Shown here: one piece after another, positions 1 to 10,966 of the stretch | How positions within the stretch are numbered: position 1 is the first letter of the stretch | How the letters are laid out: the number at the start of each line of letters is the position of its first letter | Source: Massilia agrisoli | GTDB lineage: Bacteria > Pseudomonadota > Gammaproteobacteria > Burkholderiales > Burkholderiaceae_D | Direction: 5' to 3' | DNA: 64,000 bases | Assembly (NCBI RefSeq): GCF_020831365.1 | Contig: NZ_JAJHPV010000004.1 | Coordinates: forward strand, 513,740-577,739 | Notes under the pieces: model-generated | Databases searched by the model: none | Seen by the model: the letters and a program-made list of their open reading frames with translations, nothing else | Told to the model about the DNA's origin: nothing | Program-made: the position numbers and the translations under genes

Positions 1-526
1 GTTCTGCAACATGTCGTGTGAAGTGAACGTATCGAACAAAAAAATGGGAACAACGATTCCGCGCCCAGGAAATCGGCGGAGTCGCGCTGGCGGATTGGGT
101 TATTGCAACGACAAAAGCGTGGCGGGGTTTAATTCAGTTCAAAAATCGTGACAGAATTTTCGACTAGAAACAATTTATTTTGCGAAATCTATCGCGAGAT
201 GGGCGATTTGTGGATATTTCCCATCGTAATTTTTCACCAGCGATAAGACTTCTTGTAAAGGGGTAATGGAAGTGGATGGCAAAGCAATGTGAGGAAAATG
301 GCAAGCGCGCGGCAGCGAATGCGTTGAAATACATTTGCTTAAATATAATCGAGCCCGGAAAGATTTGATGCGGAACCACTATTATTGAATTCGGGAATTT
401 AGGTAATTAGAATAAAGGTGTTGTGAACTTGTAAATACAAGGTGGCGACACTTGATTTAATATTGAAAAGGTAAGAACATGGATAGGTAGTGCACGCAGA
501 GGCGCTAAGACAAAACGGGATCGGGA
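1..526. other. AT-rich stretch without a recognisable gene
   Basis: This 526-base leader is clearly poorer in GC than the rest of the window. No frame in it gives a protein I recognise; the only sizeable open frame, on the minus strand at 164-379, looks like chance. The last 100 bases before 527 are AT-rich and presumably hold the promoter of the regulator gene that follows, but I cannot fix -35 and -10 boxes with confidence. Together with the low-GC gene that follows it could be horizontally acquired DNA or a regulatory region (inference). Confidence 0.5.
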
Positions 527-1156
527 ATGTCCAATATCACAGTTTTATGCGCGGACGGGGTTATCCATCGTTCATTGCGCAAAGCAATGGACGAATGCGA
601 TGGTATTTTGCTGATGGAAACAGAAGGAGGAGGCGAGTCCCTCATCCTGCAGCAGGCTCGTGACCTTCGGCCCGATGTATTCCTGATGAGCGGTCCCCTC
701 GATGCGCCGCACTCCTTGTCCTTGTTGGCGCGGCTAAAAGTGCTCAGCCCAGAGACGCGGATAATCGTGTTTTTTGATTTTTGCAGCCACCGCGAAATAA
801 TCGATGCGTTGTCGCATGGGATAAAGGGATGTATTAAGAAAACTTCCCCGGCCACGGAATGGCCAAAGGCAATCCGGGTTGTTCATGAAGGTAATTATTG
901 GATACCGCGCCAGTTGCTGGTGGAGTCGCTGGACTGGATGCTCAATAACAGCGGTAATGAAGGTCAATTGCCGGATTCCAAACCAAAGATCCTGACCGCC
1001 CGTGAATGGGAAGTAATTCACTGGGTAAAACAGGGAATGACAAACAAGGAGATCGCGCGCCAGTTGGCGATCAGCGATACCACCGTTAAAACCCATCTCC
1101 AGCATATTTACGGCAAGCTCGAAATTCGCCGGCGCCTGCGCCTGCCTCTTGCCTGA
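527..1156 (+). CDS. Orphan LuxR/NarL-type response regulator with degenerate receiver
   Basis: A 209-residue protein with an N-terminal receiver-like domain (about 1-120) and a C-terminal LuxR-type helix-turn-helix (about 150-205; LTAREWEVIHWVKQGMTNKE then IARQLAISDTTVKTHL). Where NarL-type receivers have RPDVVLLD, this protein reads RPDVFLMS, so the phospho-accepting Asp is Ser55. The usual acidic pair near residue 10 is reduced to one Asp, while a Lys in GCIKK is kept. It is therefore probably a phosphorylation-independent DNA-binding regulator (inference). No histidine kinase lies beside it. Base composition is lower in GC than the neighbours, which suggests a different history. The regulon is unknown. 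Confidence 0.8.
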   Translation: MSNITVLCADGVIHRSLRKAMDECDGILLMETEGGGESLILQQARDLRPDVFLMSGPLDAPHSLSLLARLKVLSPETRIIVFFDFCSHREIIDALSHGIKGCIKKTSPATEWPKAIRVVHEGNYWIPRQLLVESLDWMLNNSGNEGQLPDSKPKILTAREWEVIHWVKQGMTNKEIARQLAISDTTVKTHLQHIYGKLEIRRRLRLPLA

Positions 1157-1238
1157 CACAGTCACAACGCTCACCGCCGGGTTTGCGCCAGCGGCGAGAA
1201 GTGAGACAATCGCTGCATCTTGATCGCCGTGGACTGAG

Positions 1239-1994
1239 ATGTGGCCCTATCCTAAGGTCGTTGCCCATCGGGGCGGGGGCAGGCTTGCCCCGGAAAACAC
1301 GCTCGCCGGCCTGCGTTGCGGGCTCGCTTACGGCTTCCGCGCAGTGGAATTCGACGTGATGCTGGCGCGCGACGGCGTGCCGGTCGTGGTCCACGATCCC
1401 TACCTCGGCCGCACCATCCCCGGATCCGGCAATGTGTTCGATTACGACGCCGCCGAGCTGGTGACGATGGATGCCGGCAGCTGGTTCGCTCCCCGCTTCA
1501 AAGGCGAGCCGGTGCCGCTGTACACCCAGTTTGTCGACGCTTGCCGGGCTCACGGGGCCTGGATGAACGTCGAGATCAAGCCGGCCCCGGGTGTCGAGGA
1601 GGAGACGGGCAGGGTGGTGGCTACGCTGACGCAGGCCATGTTCGGCCTGCAGATCGCCATGGATGACCCGCTGCAGGTCCCGCTGTTTTCCTCGTTCAGC
1701 ACGGTTGCGCTGGAGGCTGCGCGGCTGGCCGCGCCCGGCATTGCGCGCGCGCTGCTGGTGGACGACCCGCCTGAGGATTGGCTGGAGCAGGCCAGGAAGC
1801 TCGATGCCGTGGCGATCCACGCCAACCACAAAAAGCTCACGCGCCCATTCGCGCGCCAGGTCAGGGAAGCGGGCCTGGGCCTGTTTTGCTATACGGTCAA
1901 TGACCCGGTGCGGGCGCGCGAGTTGCTTGGCTGGGGCGTCGACGCCCTCTGCACTGACCGGATCGATATCATCGGGGCAGATTTCGCAGGCTGA
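1239..1994 (+). CDS. ugpQ: Glycerophosphodiester phosphodiesterase (UgpQ-like, cytoplasmic)
   Basis: A 251-residue GDPD-family TIM barrel that hydrolyses glycerophosphodiesters to glycerol-3-phosphate and an alcohol. The N-terminus carries the diagnostic elements: AHRGGGRLAPENT (catalytic His plus Glu-Asn), EFDVMLARDGVPVVVHD (metal-binding Glu and Asp, second catalytic His) and MNVEIKP (third metal Glu). Near the C-terminus, YTVNDPVRARELLGWGVDAL and TDRID are typical. There is no signal peptide, matching cytoplasmic UgpQ rather than periplasmic GlpQ. The gene stands alone, upstream of alaS on the same strand. No ugpBAEC transporter is seen, so the substrate supply is unknown. Family assignment is firm; the symbol follows length and lack of export signal. 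Confidence 0.9.
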   Translation: MWPYPKVVAHRGGGRLAPENTLAGLRCGLAYGFRAVEFDVMLARDGVPVVVHDPYLGRTIPGSGNVFDYDAAELVTMDAGSWFAPRFKGEPVPLYTQFVDACRAHGAWMNVEIKPAPGVEEETGRVVATLTQAMFGLQIAMDDPLQVPLFSSFSTVALEAARLAAPGIARALLVDDPPEDWLEQARKLDAVAIHANHKKLTRPFARQVREAGLGLFCYTVNDPVRARELLGWGVDALCTDRIDIIGADFAG

Positions 1995-2010
1995 CCTACG
2001 CTATAATCGT
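1990..2010 (+). promoter_or_regulatory. Probable -10 element of the alaS promoter
   Basis: A perfect TATAAT lies at 2002-2007, about 40 bases before the alaS start and just after the end of the phosphodiesterase gene, followed by a T-rich run. No convincing -35 hexamer is visible 16-18 bases upstream, so the call rests mainly on the -10 box and position. Confidence 0.5.
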
Positions 2011-2047
2011 TTTTTTATAGCATGCTGCCCGAACTCGCCCACACAAC

Positions 2048-4657
<2,610 letters not shown>

Positions 4658-4678
4658 GCGCCTGTCCTGCCTGAACCA

Positions 4679-4703
4679 GGCCCGGCAATTGCCGGGCCTT
4701 CTT
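4679..4703 (+). terminator. Rho-independent terminator of alaS
   Basis: A perfect palindrome, AGGCCCGGCA facing TGCCGGGCCT, begins 21 bases after the alaS stop codon and is followed by a T-rich stretch (TTCTTCATT). Position and shape fit an intrinsic terminator. Confidence 0.85.
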
Positions 4704-4835
4704 CATTGAATTTTCAACACGTCAATAGTGGTTGTGATAACACAACATGCGAGATAAATATTGGTGCGGTGCGTCATGATCTGCAAATAGGAGTAGTATG
4801 CGATTGCGTAACCCAACAACCCTGCAGAGCAATTG

Positions 4836-5093
4836 ATGAGCGACACCCTACTCGACAGCGAGATCATGGAATACCAGAAAGAACTCGACGCACGAGGCTT
4901 GAACTGCCCTTTGCCGATCCTGAAGGCGAAGAAGGCTTTGGCTGAAATGGCGACGGGTGAAGTCCTGCGGATCATTGCCACCGACTCCGGTTCGGTGCGT
5001 GACTTCCAGGCCTTCGCCAAGCAAACCGGCAATGCCCTCGTATCGCACACCCAGAACGGCCACGAATTCGTTTTCCTGATGCGCCGTAAGTAA
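4836..5093 (+). CDS. TusA/SirA-like sulfurtransferase family protein
   Basis: An 85-residue protein with the TusA fold signature: LDARGLNCPLPILKAKKAL, in which the Cys-Pro holds the persulfide-carrying cysteine, then GEVLRIIATDSGSVRDFQAF and a C-terminal hydrophobic strand. TusA-family proteins relay sulfur to tRNA thiolation, molybdenum cofactor synthesis or other acceptors. Which pathway this one serves cannot be told from the sequence. I chose the ATG at 4836; a TTG directly before it and an ATG at 4866 (76 residues, close to the E. coli TusA length) are alternatives, and no strong ribosome binding site decides. It follows alaS but is separated from it by the terminator. Confidence 0.87.
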   Translation: MSDTLLDSEIMEYQKELDARGLNCPLPILKAKKALAEMATGEVLRIIATDSGSVRDFQAFAKQTGNALVSHTQNGHEFVFLMRRK

Positions 5094-5210
5094 CACCACA
5101 CGGGTGGTGCGGGCGTTCGCTCGCACCATTCTCATCGCTTTTCCGACCCAGCCAAAACTGATCGCGGCCCAGCGCCTGGCGAGGTATCGGCACGCCTGTC
5201 GCGAACCCCG

Positions 5211-5239
5211 CGTCGTTCCCGCGCAGGCGGGAACCCATA
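5211..5239 (+). repeat. Short REP-like palindrome (TTCCCGCG family)
   Basis: CGTCGTTCCCGCGCAGGCGG followed by GAACCCATA: arms TTCCCGC and GCGGGAA around a short loop. Same family as 5291-5316 (opposite orientation), 22355-22383, 22408-22434 and 25217-25245. Confidence 0.75.
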
Positions 5240-5290
5240 CTGAACATGCATTGGGCAGCAAACAAAAGCACCACTAGTCGTTTTCAGAAT

Positions 5291-5316
5291 GGCTTCCCGC
5301 TTCCGCGGGAATGACG
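5291..5316 (-). repeat. Short REP-like palindrome (TTCCCGCG family), inverted copy
   Basis: GGCTTCCCGCTTCCGCGGGA then ATGACG; read on the minus strand it gives CGTCATTCCCGCGGAAGCGG, matching the consensus of the copy at 5211. The two copies face each other about 50 bases apart, the usual paired arrangement of REP elements. Confidence 0.7.
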
Positions 5317-5459
5317 CTCACACTTGACGCCGAAATAACGATATTTTTGCACTGCAGTGATGCAAACTTTCGTTCTCCGCGCATGACAAGTATGGCAAAA
5401 TTGCCAATCTGGGCAATCAATACATCCTGCTCGCCACCTTATCCACATCGGGTTACCTC

Positions 5460-7172
5460 ATGCGCAAACACCTCCGGTCCAACCTCCCGCGGCGGCTGTG
5501 CATGACCGCGCTGTCGCTGTCGGTGATCGCCGCCTGCTCGATCCTGCCGCTGACCGTGGACACCAGGGCCACCGCGCCGGTACTGGATGGTTTCGGCGAG
5601 ACCACGCTGGTGCCATCACATGGCAGCCAGGCCGCGCGCCGCCTGTTCGCGCAAGGGATGGCGCAGGCGTATGCGTTCAACCGCCCCGAGGCGATCCGCG
5701 CGTTCAAGGCCGCGCTGGCGCAAGACCCGGACTGCGGCATGTGCGCCTGGGGCGCCGCCGTCCAGATGGGCCCAAACATCAACAACCGCACGCGCGGCGA
5801 CGTCACCGAAGCGGCCAAATATGCCGACTACGCCCTCCGGCACACCAAAGGCCTTTCCGAACGCGACCTGGCGCTGGTCAATTCGCTGGCGGTGCGCTAC
5901 GGGCGCAAGGCCGGCACGGCGCAGGCGGCGCCGTACGGCGAAATTTGCCGGCCGCCGGACGGTGAATCCGAGCCCGCCGACCCGCTCGACGTCGCTTACG
6001 CTGGCTACATGCAGCAGCTCGCGGCCCGCTTCCCTGCCGACCCCGATGTGCTCACGCACTACGCGGAAGCGGAGATGGTGGCCACCAGGAGCGACTGGTG
6101 GGACCCGAAAACCGGCAAGGCTGTGGGACGCATCGGCGCACTGGCCGACCTGGTCGAAGCCGGCCTGGCCAGATACCCCGAACACGTCGGGCTGAACCAC
6201 TACATGATCCACGTGGTTGACGCGGTGCCAGTGGCAGCGCGCGCGGTGGCCGCTGCCGACCGGCTGGGCAAGCTGGCGCCGAAGTCGCCGCACCTGCTGC
6301 ACATGCCGTCCCACACCTACGCCCACGTCGGGCGCTACGCCGACGCCACCCGGGTGAATCAACTGGCGGTGGCGGCCGACGAGGCGATGTTCGGGGAACT
6401 GAAAAAGCAGGACTTCACGGTCAGCATGGACTGGCGCGGCCACAATTCGCACTTCCAGTGGTATGCGGCGCTGATGGAGGGGCGGGGCGACCTGGCGCTG
6501 GACACGGCGCGCGGCGCGGCCGACCGCGCCAAGGGGGACCATGTGTGGGGCGAGTACACGCGCAGCCTTCCGATGCTGACCTTGCTGCACCTGCAGCGCT
6601 GGGATGCGCTGCTCAAGGAGCCGATGCCGGTTGGCGGGCGCGGGGTCGCGGCGGCACTGGGGGATATGTCGCGCGGCATTGCCATGGCCCGCAGCGGCCA
6701 GCTTTCCAGCGCGCGCACGACGCTGGAAACGCTCAAGGCACAATCCAGGACGCTGGTCGAAAAACACAAGGGGACCGACTTCTTCGACAAGATGATCCGC
6801 AGCTTCGCCGTCAGTGCCGAAGCCCAGCTGGGCGCCGAAATCGCATTCGCGGAGCAGCGCACCGACGCGGCGCTGGCGCTGCAGGCGAAGGCGGTGGAAG
6901 CCGCAGCGCGCCTGGACCGCGTGGAACCGCCGATGCTGGCCAGCGGTCCGCGCTACCGGCTCGGCGGCATGCAGTTGAAGGCCAGGCGCTTCGCGGCGGC
7001 AGAGCAGACCTTCCGCGAAGGGTTGGCGCTGCATCCGGGCAGCGGATGGACCTTGAACGGGCTGGAAAAGGCGCTGTCGGCGCAGGGCAAAACGGCCGAG
7101 GCGCACATCGTGCAGCGCGACCTGGCCAAGAGCTGGGTGGTCGCGGACAGCCAGGTCCGCGCGGCCCAGTAA
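5460..7172 (+). CDS. TPR-repeat lipoprotein with conserved histidine motifs
   Basis: A 570-residue protein with an n-region rich in Arg and a lipobox-like IAAC (Cys26), so probably a lipoprotein. Several tetratricopeptide-like helical pairs follow (for example EAIRAFKAALAQDPDCGMC at about 77-95, and FAAAEQTFREGLALHPGSGW near the C-terminus). Unusual for plain TPR proteins are the clustered histidines H247/H251 (NHYMIH) and H281/H285/H289 (HMPSHTYAHVGRY), plus a WWD motif at about 213-215. Similar TPR proteins of unknown function occur in proteobacteria; I know of no tested role. The histidines could bind a metal or ligand (inference). It stands alone between repeats and the etf operon. Confidence 0.75.
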   Translation: MRKHLRSNLPRRLCMTALSLSVIAACSILPLTVDTRATAPVLDGFGETTLVPSHGSQAARRLFAQGMAQAYAFNRPEAIRAFKAALAQDPDCGMCAWGAAVQMGPNINNRTRGDVTEAAKYADYALRHTKGLSERDLALVNSLAVRYGRKAGTAQAAPYGEICRPPDGESEPADPLDVAYAGYMQQLAARFPADPDVLTHYAEAEMVATRSDWWDPKTGKAVGRIGALADLVEAGLARYPEHVGLNHYMIHVVDAVPVAARAVAAADRLGKLAPKSPHLLHMPSHTYAHVGRYADATRVNQLAVAADEAMFGELKKQDFTVSMDWRGHNSHFQWYAALMEGRGDLALDTARGAADRAKGDHVWGEYTRSLPMLTLLHLQRWDALLKEPMPVGGRGVAAALGDMSRGIAMARSGQLSSARTTLETLKAQSRTLVEKHKGTDFFDKMIRSFAVSAEAQLGAEIAFAEQRTDAALALQAKAVEAAARLDRVEPPMLASGPRYRLGGMQLKARRFAAAEQTFREGLALHPGSGWTLNGLEKALSAQGKTAEAHIVQRDLAKSWVVADSQVRAAQ

Positions 7173-7202
7173 GCCTCGCGATAAGGGAACTTTAGGCGAA
7201 AG

Positions 7203-7266
7203 CCTCTACCCAGAAATCGCACGATCGTGCTTTAATTCTGTCCTGTAGAGGTTTTTCTCTTATAAT
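7203..7266 (+). promoter_or_regulatory. Nested hairpin, T-tract and -10 box upstream of etfB
   Basis: CCTCTAC (7203-7209) pairs with GTAGAGG (7245-7251), directly followed by TTTTTCTCT, which looks like a terminator for the lipoprotein gene. Inside the loop lies a perfect 12-base palindrome GCACGATCGTGC (7219-7230). A perfect TATAAT at 7261-7266 overlaps the end of the T-tract and probably serves etfBA. The -35 is weak (TTCTGT at 7236, 19-base spacing). Confidence 0.5.
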
Positions 7267-7318
7267 CTAGGCCACTTTAGTCACTTACCGAATTTCTAAT
7301 TTCCCAAAAGGCACCCTC

Positions 7319-8068
7319 ATGAAAGTCCTGGTACCCGTCAAACGCGTGGTCGACTACAACGTCAAAGTGCGCGTGAAATCCGACGGCAGCGGCGTCGATA
7401 TCGCCAATGTCAAAATGTCGATGAATCCATTCGACGAGATCGCGCTGGAAGAGGCGATGCGCCTGAAGGAAGCGGGCAAGGTCACCGAAGTGGTGGCGGT
7501 ATCGTGCGGCGTCACCCAGTGCCAGGAAACCCTGCGCACCGGCATGGCGATCGGCGCCGACCGCGGCATCCTGGTCGAAACCACCGCTGAACTCGAGCCG
7601 CTGGCTGTCGCCAAGCTGCTCAAGGCGCTGGCCGACAAGGAACAGCCACAGCTGATCATCCTGGGCAAGCAGGCGATCGACGACGACTCCAACCAGACCG
7701 GCCAGATGCTGGCAGCCCTGCTGGGCTGGCCGCAGGCGACGTTCGCGTCCAAGGTTGTGCTGGAAGACGGCAAAGTCACCGTCACCCGCGAAGTGGACGG
7801 CGGCCTGGAAACCCTGGCGTTGACGCTCCCGGCGATCATCACCACCGACCTGCGCCTGAACGAGCCGCGCTACGTGACGCTGCCGAACATCATGAAGGCC
7901 AAGAAGAAGCCGCTCGACACCGTCAAGCCGGAAGACCTGGGCGTTGATGTTGCTGCGCGCCTGAAGACCCTGAAGGTCGTCGAGCCAGCCAAGCGTTCGG
8001 CCGGCATCAAGGTGCCTGACGTGGCGACCCTGGTTGCCAAGCTGCGCACCGAAGCCAAAGTTATCTGA
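7319..8068 (+). CDS. etfB: Electron transfer flavoprotein beta subunit
   Basis: A 249-residue EtfB that starts [20 protein letters not shown] and carries the family motif [20 protein letters not shown] near residues 181-200. EtfB binds AMP and forms a heterodimer with EtfA; together they accept electrons from acyl-CoA and related dehydrogenases and pass them to ETF-quinone oxidoreductase. Length is normal. etfA follows 39 bases downstream on the same strand, with an acyl-CoA dehydrogenase beyond, so this is an electron-transfer operon. A TATAAT at 7261 gives a plausible promoter. Confidence 0.97.
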   Translation: MKVLVPVKRVVDYNVKVRVKSDGSGVDIANVKMSMNPFDEIALEEAMRLKEAGKVTEVVAVSCGVTQCQETLRTGMAIGADRGILVETTAELEPLAVAKLLKALADKEQPQLIILGKQAIDDDSNQTGQMLAALLGWPQATFASKVVLEDGKVTVTREVDGGLETLALTLPAIITTDLRLNEPRYVTLPNIMKAKKKPLDTVKPEDLGVDVAARLKTLKVVEPAKRSAGIKVPDVATLVAKLRTEAKVI

Positions 8069-8107
8069 TCGCGGCCCGGCCGTCCACACAAAAATTTAGG
8101 AACAATC

Positions 8108-9040
8108 ATGGTCGCATTAGTTATTGCTGAACACGACAACGCCTCCCTCAAGGGAAGCACCCACCACACCGTCACCGCTGCAGCACAGTGCGGCGGCGAC
8201 GTGCATATCCTGGTGGCCGGCGCCAACTGCGGCGCAGCCGCCGCTGAAGCCGCGCAGATCGCCGGCGTATCGAAGGTGCTGGTGGCTGACGCCGCGCACT
8301 TCGCCGATGGCCTGGCCGAAAACGTCGCCGAGCAGGTGCTCGCGCTGGCGGCGTCGTACTCGCACATCCTGGCCCCGGCTACCGCCTACGGCAAAAACAT
8401 CCTGCCGCGCGTCGCTGCAAAGCTGGACGTCGCGCAGATCTCCGAAATCACCAAGGTCGATTCGCCAGACACCTTCGAGCGTCCGATCTATGCCGGTAAC
8501 GCGATCGCCACCGTGCAGTCGGGCGACAAGGTCAAGGTCATCACCGTGCGTACCACGGGCTTCGACTCGGCCGCCGCTACCGGCGGTTCGGCTGCGACCG
8601 AAACCGTGCCGGCAGTTGGCGATTCGGGCAAGTCGAGCTTTGTCGGCCGCGAACTGGCCAAGTCGGACCGTCCGGAACTGACCGCGGCGAAGATCATCGT
8701 TTCCGGTGGCCGCGGCATGGGCTCGGGCGACAACTTCAAGCTGCTCGAGCCGCTGGCCGACAAGCTGGGCGCGGCAATGGGCGCATCGCGCGCCGCTGTC
8801 GACGCGGGCTACGTGCCGAACGACTGGCAGGTTGGCCAGACCGGCAAGATCGTCGCGCCGTCGCTGTACATCGCCGTTGGTATCTCGGGCGCGATCCAGC
8901 ACCTGGCCGGCATGAAGGACTCGAAGACCATCGTCGCGATCAACAAGGATCCGGAAGCGCCGATCTTCTCGGTGGCTGACTACGGCATCGTTGGCGACCT
9001 GTTCGAAGTGGTTCCGGCACTGGTCAAAGAACTCGGCTAA
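8108..9040 (+). CDS. etfA: Electron transfer flavoprotein alpha subunit
   Basis: A 310-residue EtfA, the FAD-binding partner of EtfB. The C-terminal FAD domain is fully recognisable: [59 protein letters not shown] and [20 protein letters not shown]. The N-terminal half ([20 protein letters not shown] onward) matches the ETF alpha/beta fold. A ribosome binding site AGGA lies 7-10 bases before the ATG. It is downstream of etfB and upstream of the acyl-CoA dehydrogenase, with a long inverted repeat between them. Confidence 0.97.
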   Translation: MVALVIAEHDNASLKGSTHHTVTAAAQCGGDVHILVAGANCGAAAAEAAQIAGVSKVLVADAAHFADGLAENVAEQVLALAASYSHILAPATAYGKNILPRVAAKLDVAQISEITKVDSPDTFERPIYAGNAIATVQSGDKVKVITVRTTGFDSAAATGGSAATETVPAVGDSGKSSFVGRELAKSDRPELTAAKIIVSGGRGMGSGDNFKLLEPLADKLGAAMGASRAAVDAGYVPNDWQVGQTGKIVAPSLYIAVGISGAIQHLAGMKDSKTIVAINKDPEAPIFSVADYGIVGDLFEVVPALVKELG

Positions 9041-9062
9041 ATACGGCGAAACGTGATCCATC

Positions 9063-9139
9063 CGTAGGGTGGAAGAGCGCAGCGTCATCCACCGATTAGA
9101 TATCAATCGGTGGATGACGCTTCGCTCTTCCACCCTACG
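9063..9139. repeat. Long hairpin repeat (GTAGGGYGG family) inside the etf operon
   Basis: Two arms of about 35 bases, CGTAGGGTGGAAGAGCGCAG... and its near-complete reverse complement ending CTCTTCCACCCTACG, flank the 7-base loop AGATATC. It lies between etfA and the acyl-CoA dehydrogenase, so the transcript would carry a very stable stem. Related copies are at 10967-11063, 48471-48556 and, as a half, 63829-63868. Confidence 0.85.
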
Positions 9140-9164
9140 TGACCATTAAAACTAGGAGATAAGA

Positions 9165-10955
9165 GTGAGCTACAACGCCCCACTGAAAGACATGCTGTTC
9201 GTGATGAACGAACTGGCTGGCATGCCGACGATCAGCCAGCTGCCAGGCTGCGAAGACGCTACCGCCGACACCGTCGAGGCGGTACTGGAAGAGAATGCGA
9301 AATTCTGTGGCGGCGAGATCGCCCCGCTGAACCACCCGAGCGACAAGGAGCCGAGCTTCTGGCACGACGGCCAGGTGACGACCTCCAAGGGCTTCAAGGA
9401 AGCTTTCAAGAGCTTCGGCGAAGCTGGCTGGCAGGGCTTGCAGCATCCGGTCGAATTCGGCGGCCAGGGCCTGCCGAAGCTGGTGGCGACGCCATGCATC
9501 GAGATGCTGCACGCATCGTCGCTGTCGTTCGCACTGTGCCCCTTGCTGACCGATGGCGCCATCGAAGCGCTGCTGACCGCCGGGTCAAGCGAACAGAAAG
9601 CCACTTACCTCGAGCCGCTCATCGCCGGCAAGTGGACCGGCACCATGAACCTCACCGAGCCGCAGGCCGGCTCCGACCTGGCCGCCGTGCGCACCCGCGC
9701 CGAGCCGCAGGGCGACGGCACCTACAAGATTTTCGGCACCAAGATCTTCATCACCTACGGTGAGCACGACATGGCCGAGAACATCATCCACCTGGTACTG
9801 GCGCGCACGCCTGATGCGCCGCCGGGCGTGAAGGGCATCTCGCTGTTCATCGTGCCGAAGTTCCTGGTCAACGCGGACGGCTCGATCGGCGCGCGCAATG
9901 ATGCGCACTGCGTCTCGATCGAACACAAGCTGGGCATCAAGGCCAGCCCGACCGCGGTACTGCAGTTCGGCGACCACGGCGGCGCCATCGGCACCCTGGT
10001 GGGCGAAGAGAACCGCGGCCTCGAATACATGTTCATCATGATGAACGCGGCCCGCTTCGGCGTCGGCATGCAGGGCATCGCCGTGGCTGACCGCGCCTAC
10101 CAGCAGGCCGCCGCCTTCGCCAAGGACCGCGTGCAGTCGCGCGACCTGGCAGGCTCCGCCGGCCCTGTCGCGATCATCAACCACCCCGACGTGCGCCGCA
10201 TGCTGATGTCGATGCGCTCGCAAGTGGAGGCGGCGCGCGCGCTGGCCTACGTGGGCGCTGGCCTCAGCGATGCCGCGCACTTCCACGCCGATGCCGAGAC
10301 GCGCAAGGCCAACCTGGCAGTGTATGAATACCTGGTCCCTGTCATCAAGGGCTGGTCGACCGAGATGTCCGAAGCGGTTACCCGCGACGGCGTGCAGGTC
10401 CACGGCGGCATGGGCTTCATCGAAGAGACGGGCGCGGCGCAGCACTACCGCGATTCGAAGATCCTGTCGATCTACGAAGGCACCACCGCGATCCAGGCCA
10501 ATGACCTGGTCGGCCGCAAGACGGTACGCGACGGCGGCGCCGTGGCCAAGGGCCTGATCGCACAGGTGCGTGCAACCGAAGCCGAACTGCGCGCAACCGA
10601 CAACGCCGACTTCGCGGCGATCGCGCGCCAGCTGGCGGACGGCAGCCGCGCGCTTGAGGAAGTGGTCGACTTCATGGTCGCCAATGTCAAGAGCGACATC
10701 AAGGGCGTGTTCGCGGGCAGCGTGCTGTACCTGAAGCTGGCCGGCATCGTGCTCGGTGGATGGCAGATGGGACGCGCGGCACTGGCGGCCCAGCGTAAAT
10801 TGGAAGAGGGCGCAGGCGACGCGCAGTTCTACAAGGCCAAGATCGGCACCGCGCGCTTCTTTGCCGACCATATCCTGTCGCAGGCGCCAGGCCTGCGCAC
10901 GGCCATCGTCGACGGCAGCGCCGGCGTGCTGGCGCTGGAAGTCGACCAGTTCTAA
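9165..10955 (+). CDS. Acyl-CoA dehydrogenase (large C-terminal-extended type)
   Basis: A 596-residue FAD-dependent acyl-CoA dehydrogenase of the long subgroup with an extra C-terminal domain (DmdC-like architecture). Landmarks are the substrate/FAD motifs TGTMNLTEPQAGSDLAAVRT and KIFGTKIFITYGEHDM. The central domain contains EMSEAVTRDGVQVHGGMGFI followed by EETGAAQHYRD and ILSIYEGTTAIQANDL, where the Glu of YEGT is the usual catalytic base. The start is a GTG with AGGAG seven bases upstream. The gene presumably feeds electrons to the adjacent ETF. The acyl substrate is not predictable; the 3-methylmercaptopropionyl-CoA enzyme is only one member of this family. Confidence 0.92.
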   Translation: MSYNAPLKDMLFVMNELAGMPTISQLPGCEDATADTVEAVLEENAKFCGGEIAPLNHPSDKEPSFWHDGQVTTSKGFKEAFKSFGEAGWQGLQHPVEFGGQGLPKLVATPCIEMLHASSLSFALCPLLTDGAIEALLTAGSSEQKATYLEPLIAGKWTGTMNLTEPQAGSDLAAVRTRAEPQGDGTYKIFGTKIFITYGEHDMAENIIHLVLARTPDAPPGVKGISLFIVPKFLVNADGSIGARNDAHCVSIEHKLGIKASPTAVLQFGDHGGAIGTLVGEENRGLEYMFIMMNAARFGVGMQGIAVADRAYQQAAAFAKDRVQSRDLAGSAGPVAIINHPDVRRMLMSMRSQVEAARALAYVGAGLSDAAHFHADAETRKANLAVYEYLVPVIKGWSTEMSEAVTRDGVQVHGGMGFIEETGAAQHYRDSKILSIYEGTTAIQANDLVGRKTVRDGGAVAKGLIAQVRATEAELRATDNADFAAIARQLADGSRALEEVVDFMVANVKSDIKGVFAGSVLYLKLAGIVLGGWQMGRAALAAQRKLEEGAGDAQFYKAKIGTARFFADHILSQAPGLRTAIVDGSAGVLALEVDQF

Positions 10956-10966
10956 GCAAGCTCCTG

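Larger units (their letters stand above)
5094..5459. other. Intergenic region carrying two inverted REP-like copies
   Basis: This 366-base gap holds two REP-like palindromes in opposite orientation (5211-5239 and 5291-5316). It also has a short perfect palindrome GCACTGCAGTGATGC-like at about 5348-5362 within an AT-richer stretch that probably contains the promoter of the lipoprotein gene starting at 5460. I see no gene in it. Confidence 0.55.

Noticed and set aside
164..379. Minus-strand open frame in the AT-rich leader
   Set aside because: No domain, no ribosome binding site, and the composition resembles non-coding AT-rich DNA.
4706..4945. Plus-strand frame overlapping the TusA-like gene
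   Set aside because: It runs in another frame over a clear TusA motif; no protein features.
9063..9139. The long hairpin as an ordinary intrinsic terminator of etfA
   Set aside because: No T-run follows either arm and related hairpins occur in unrelated places; better described as a repeat.
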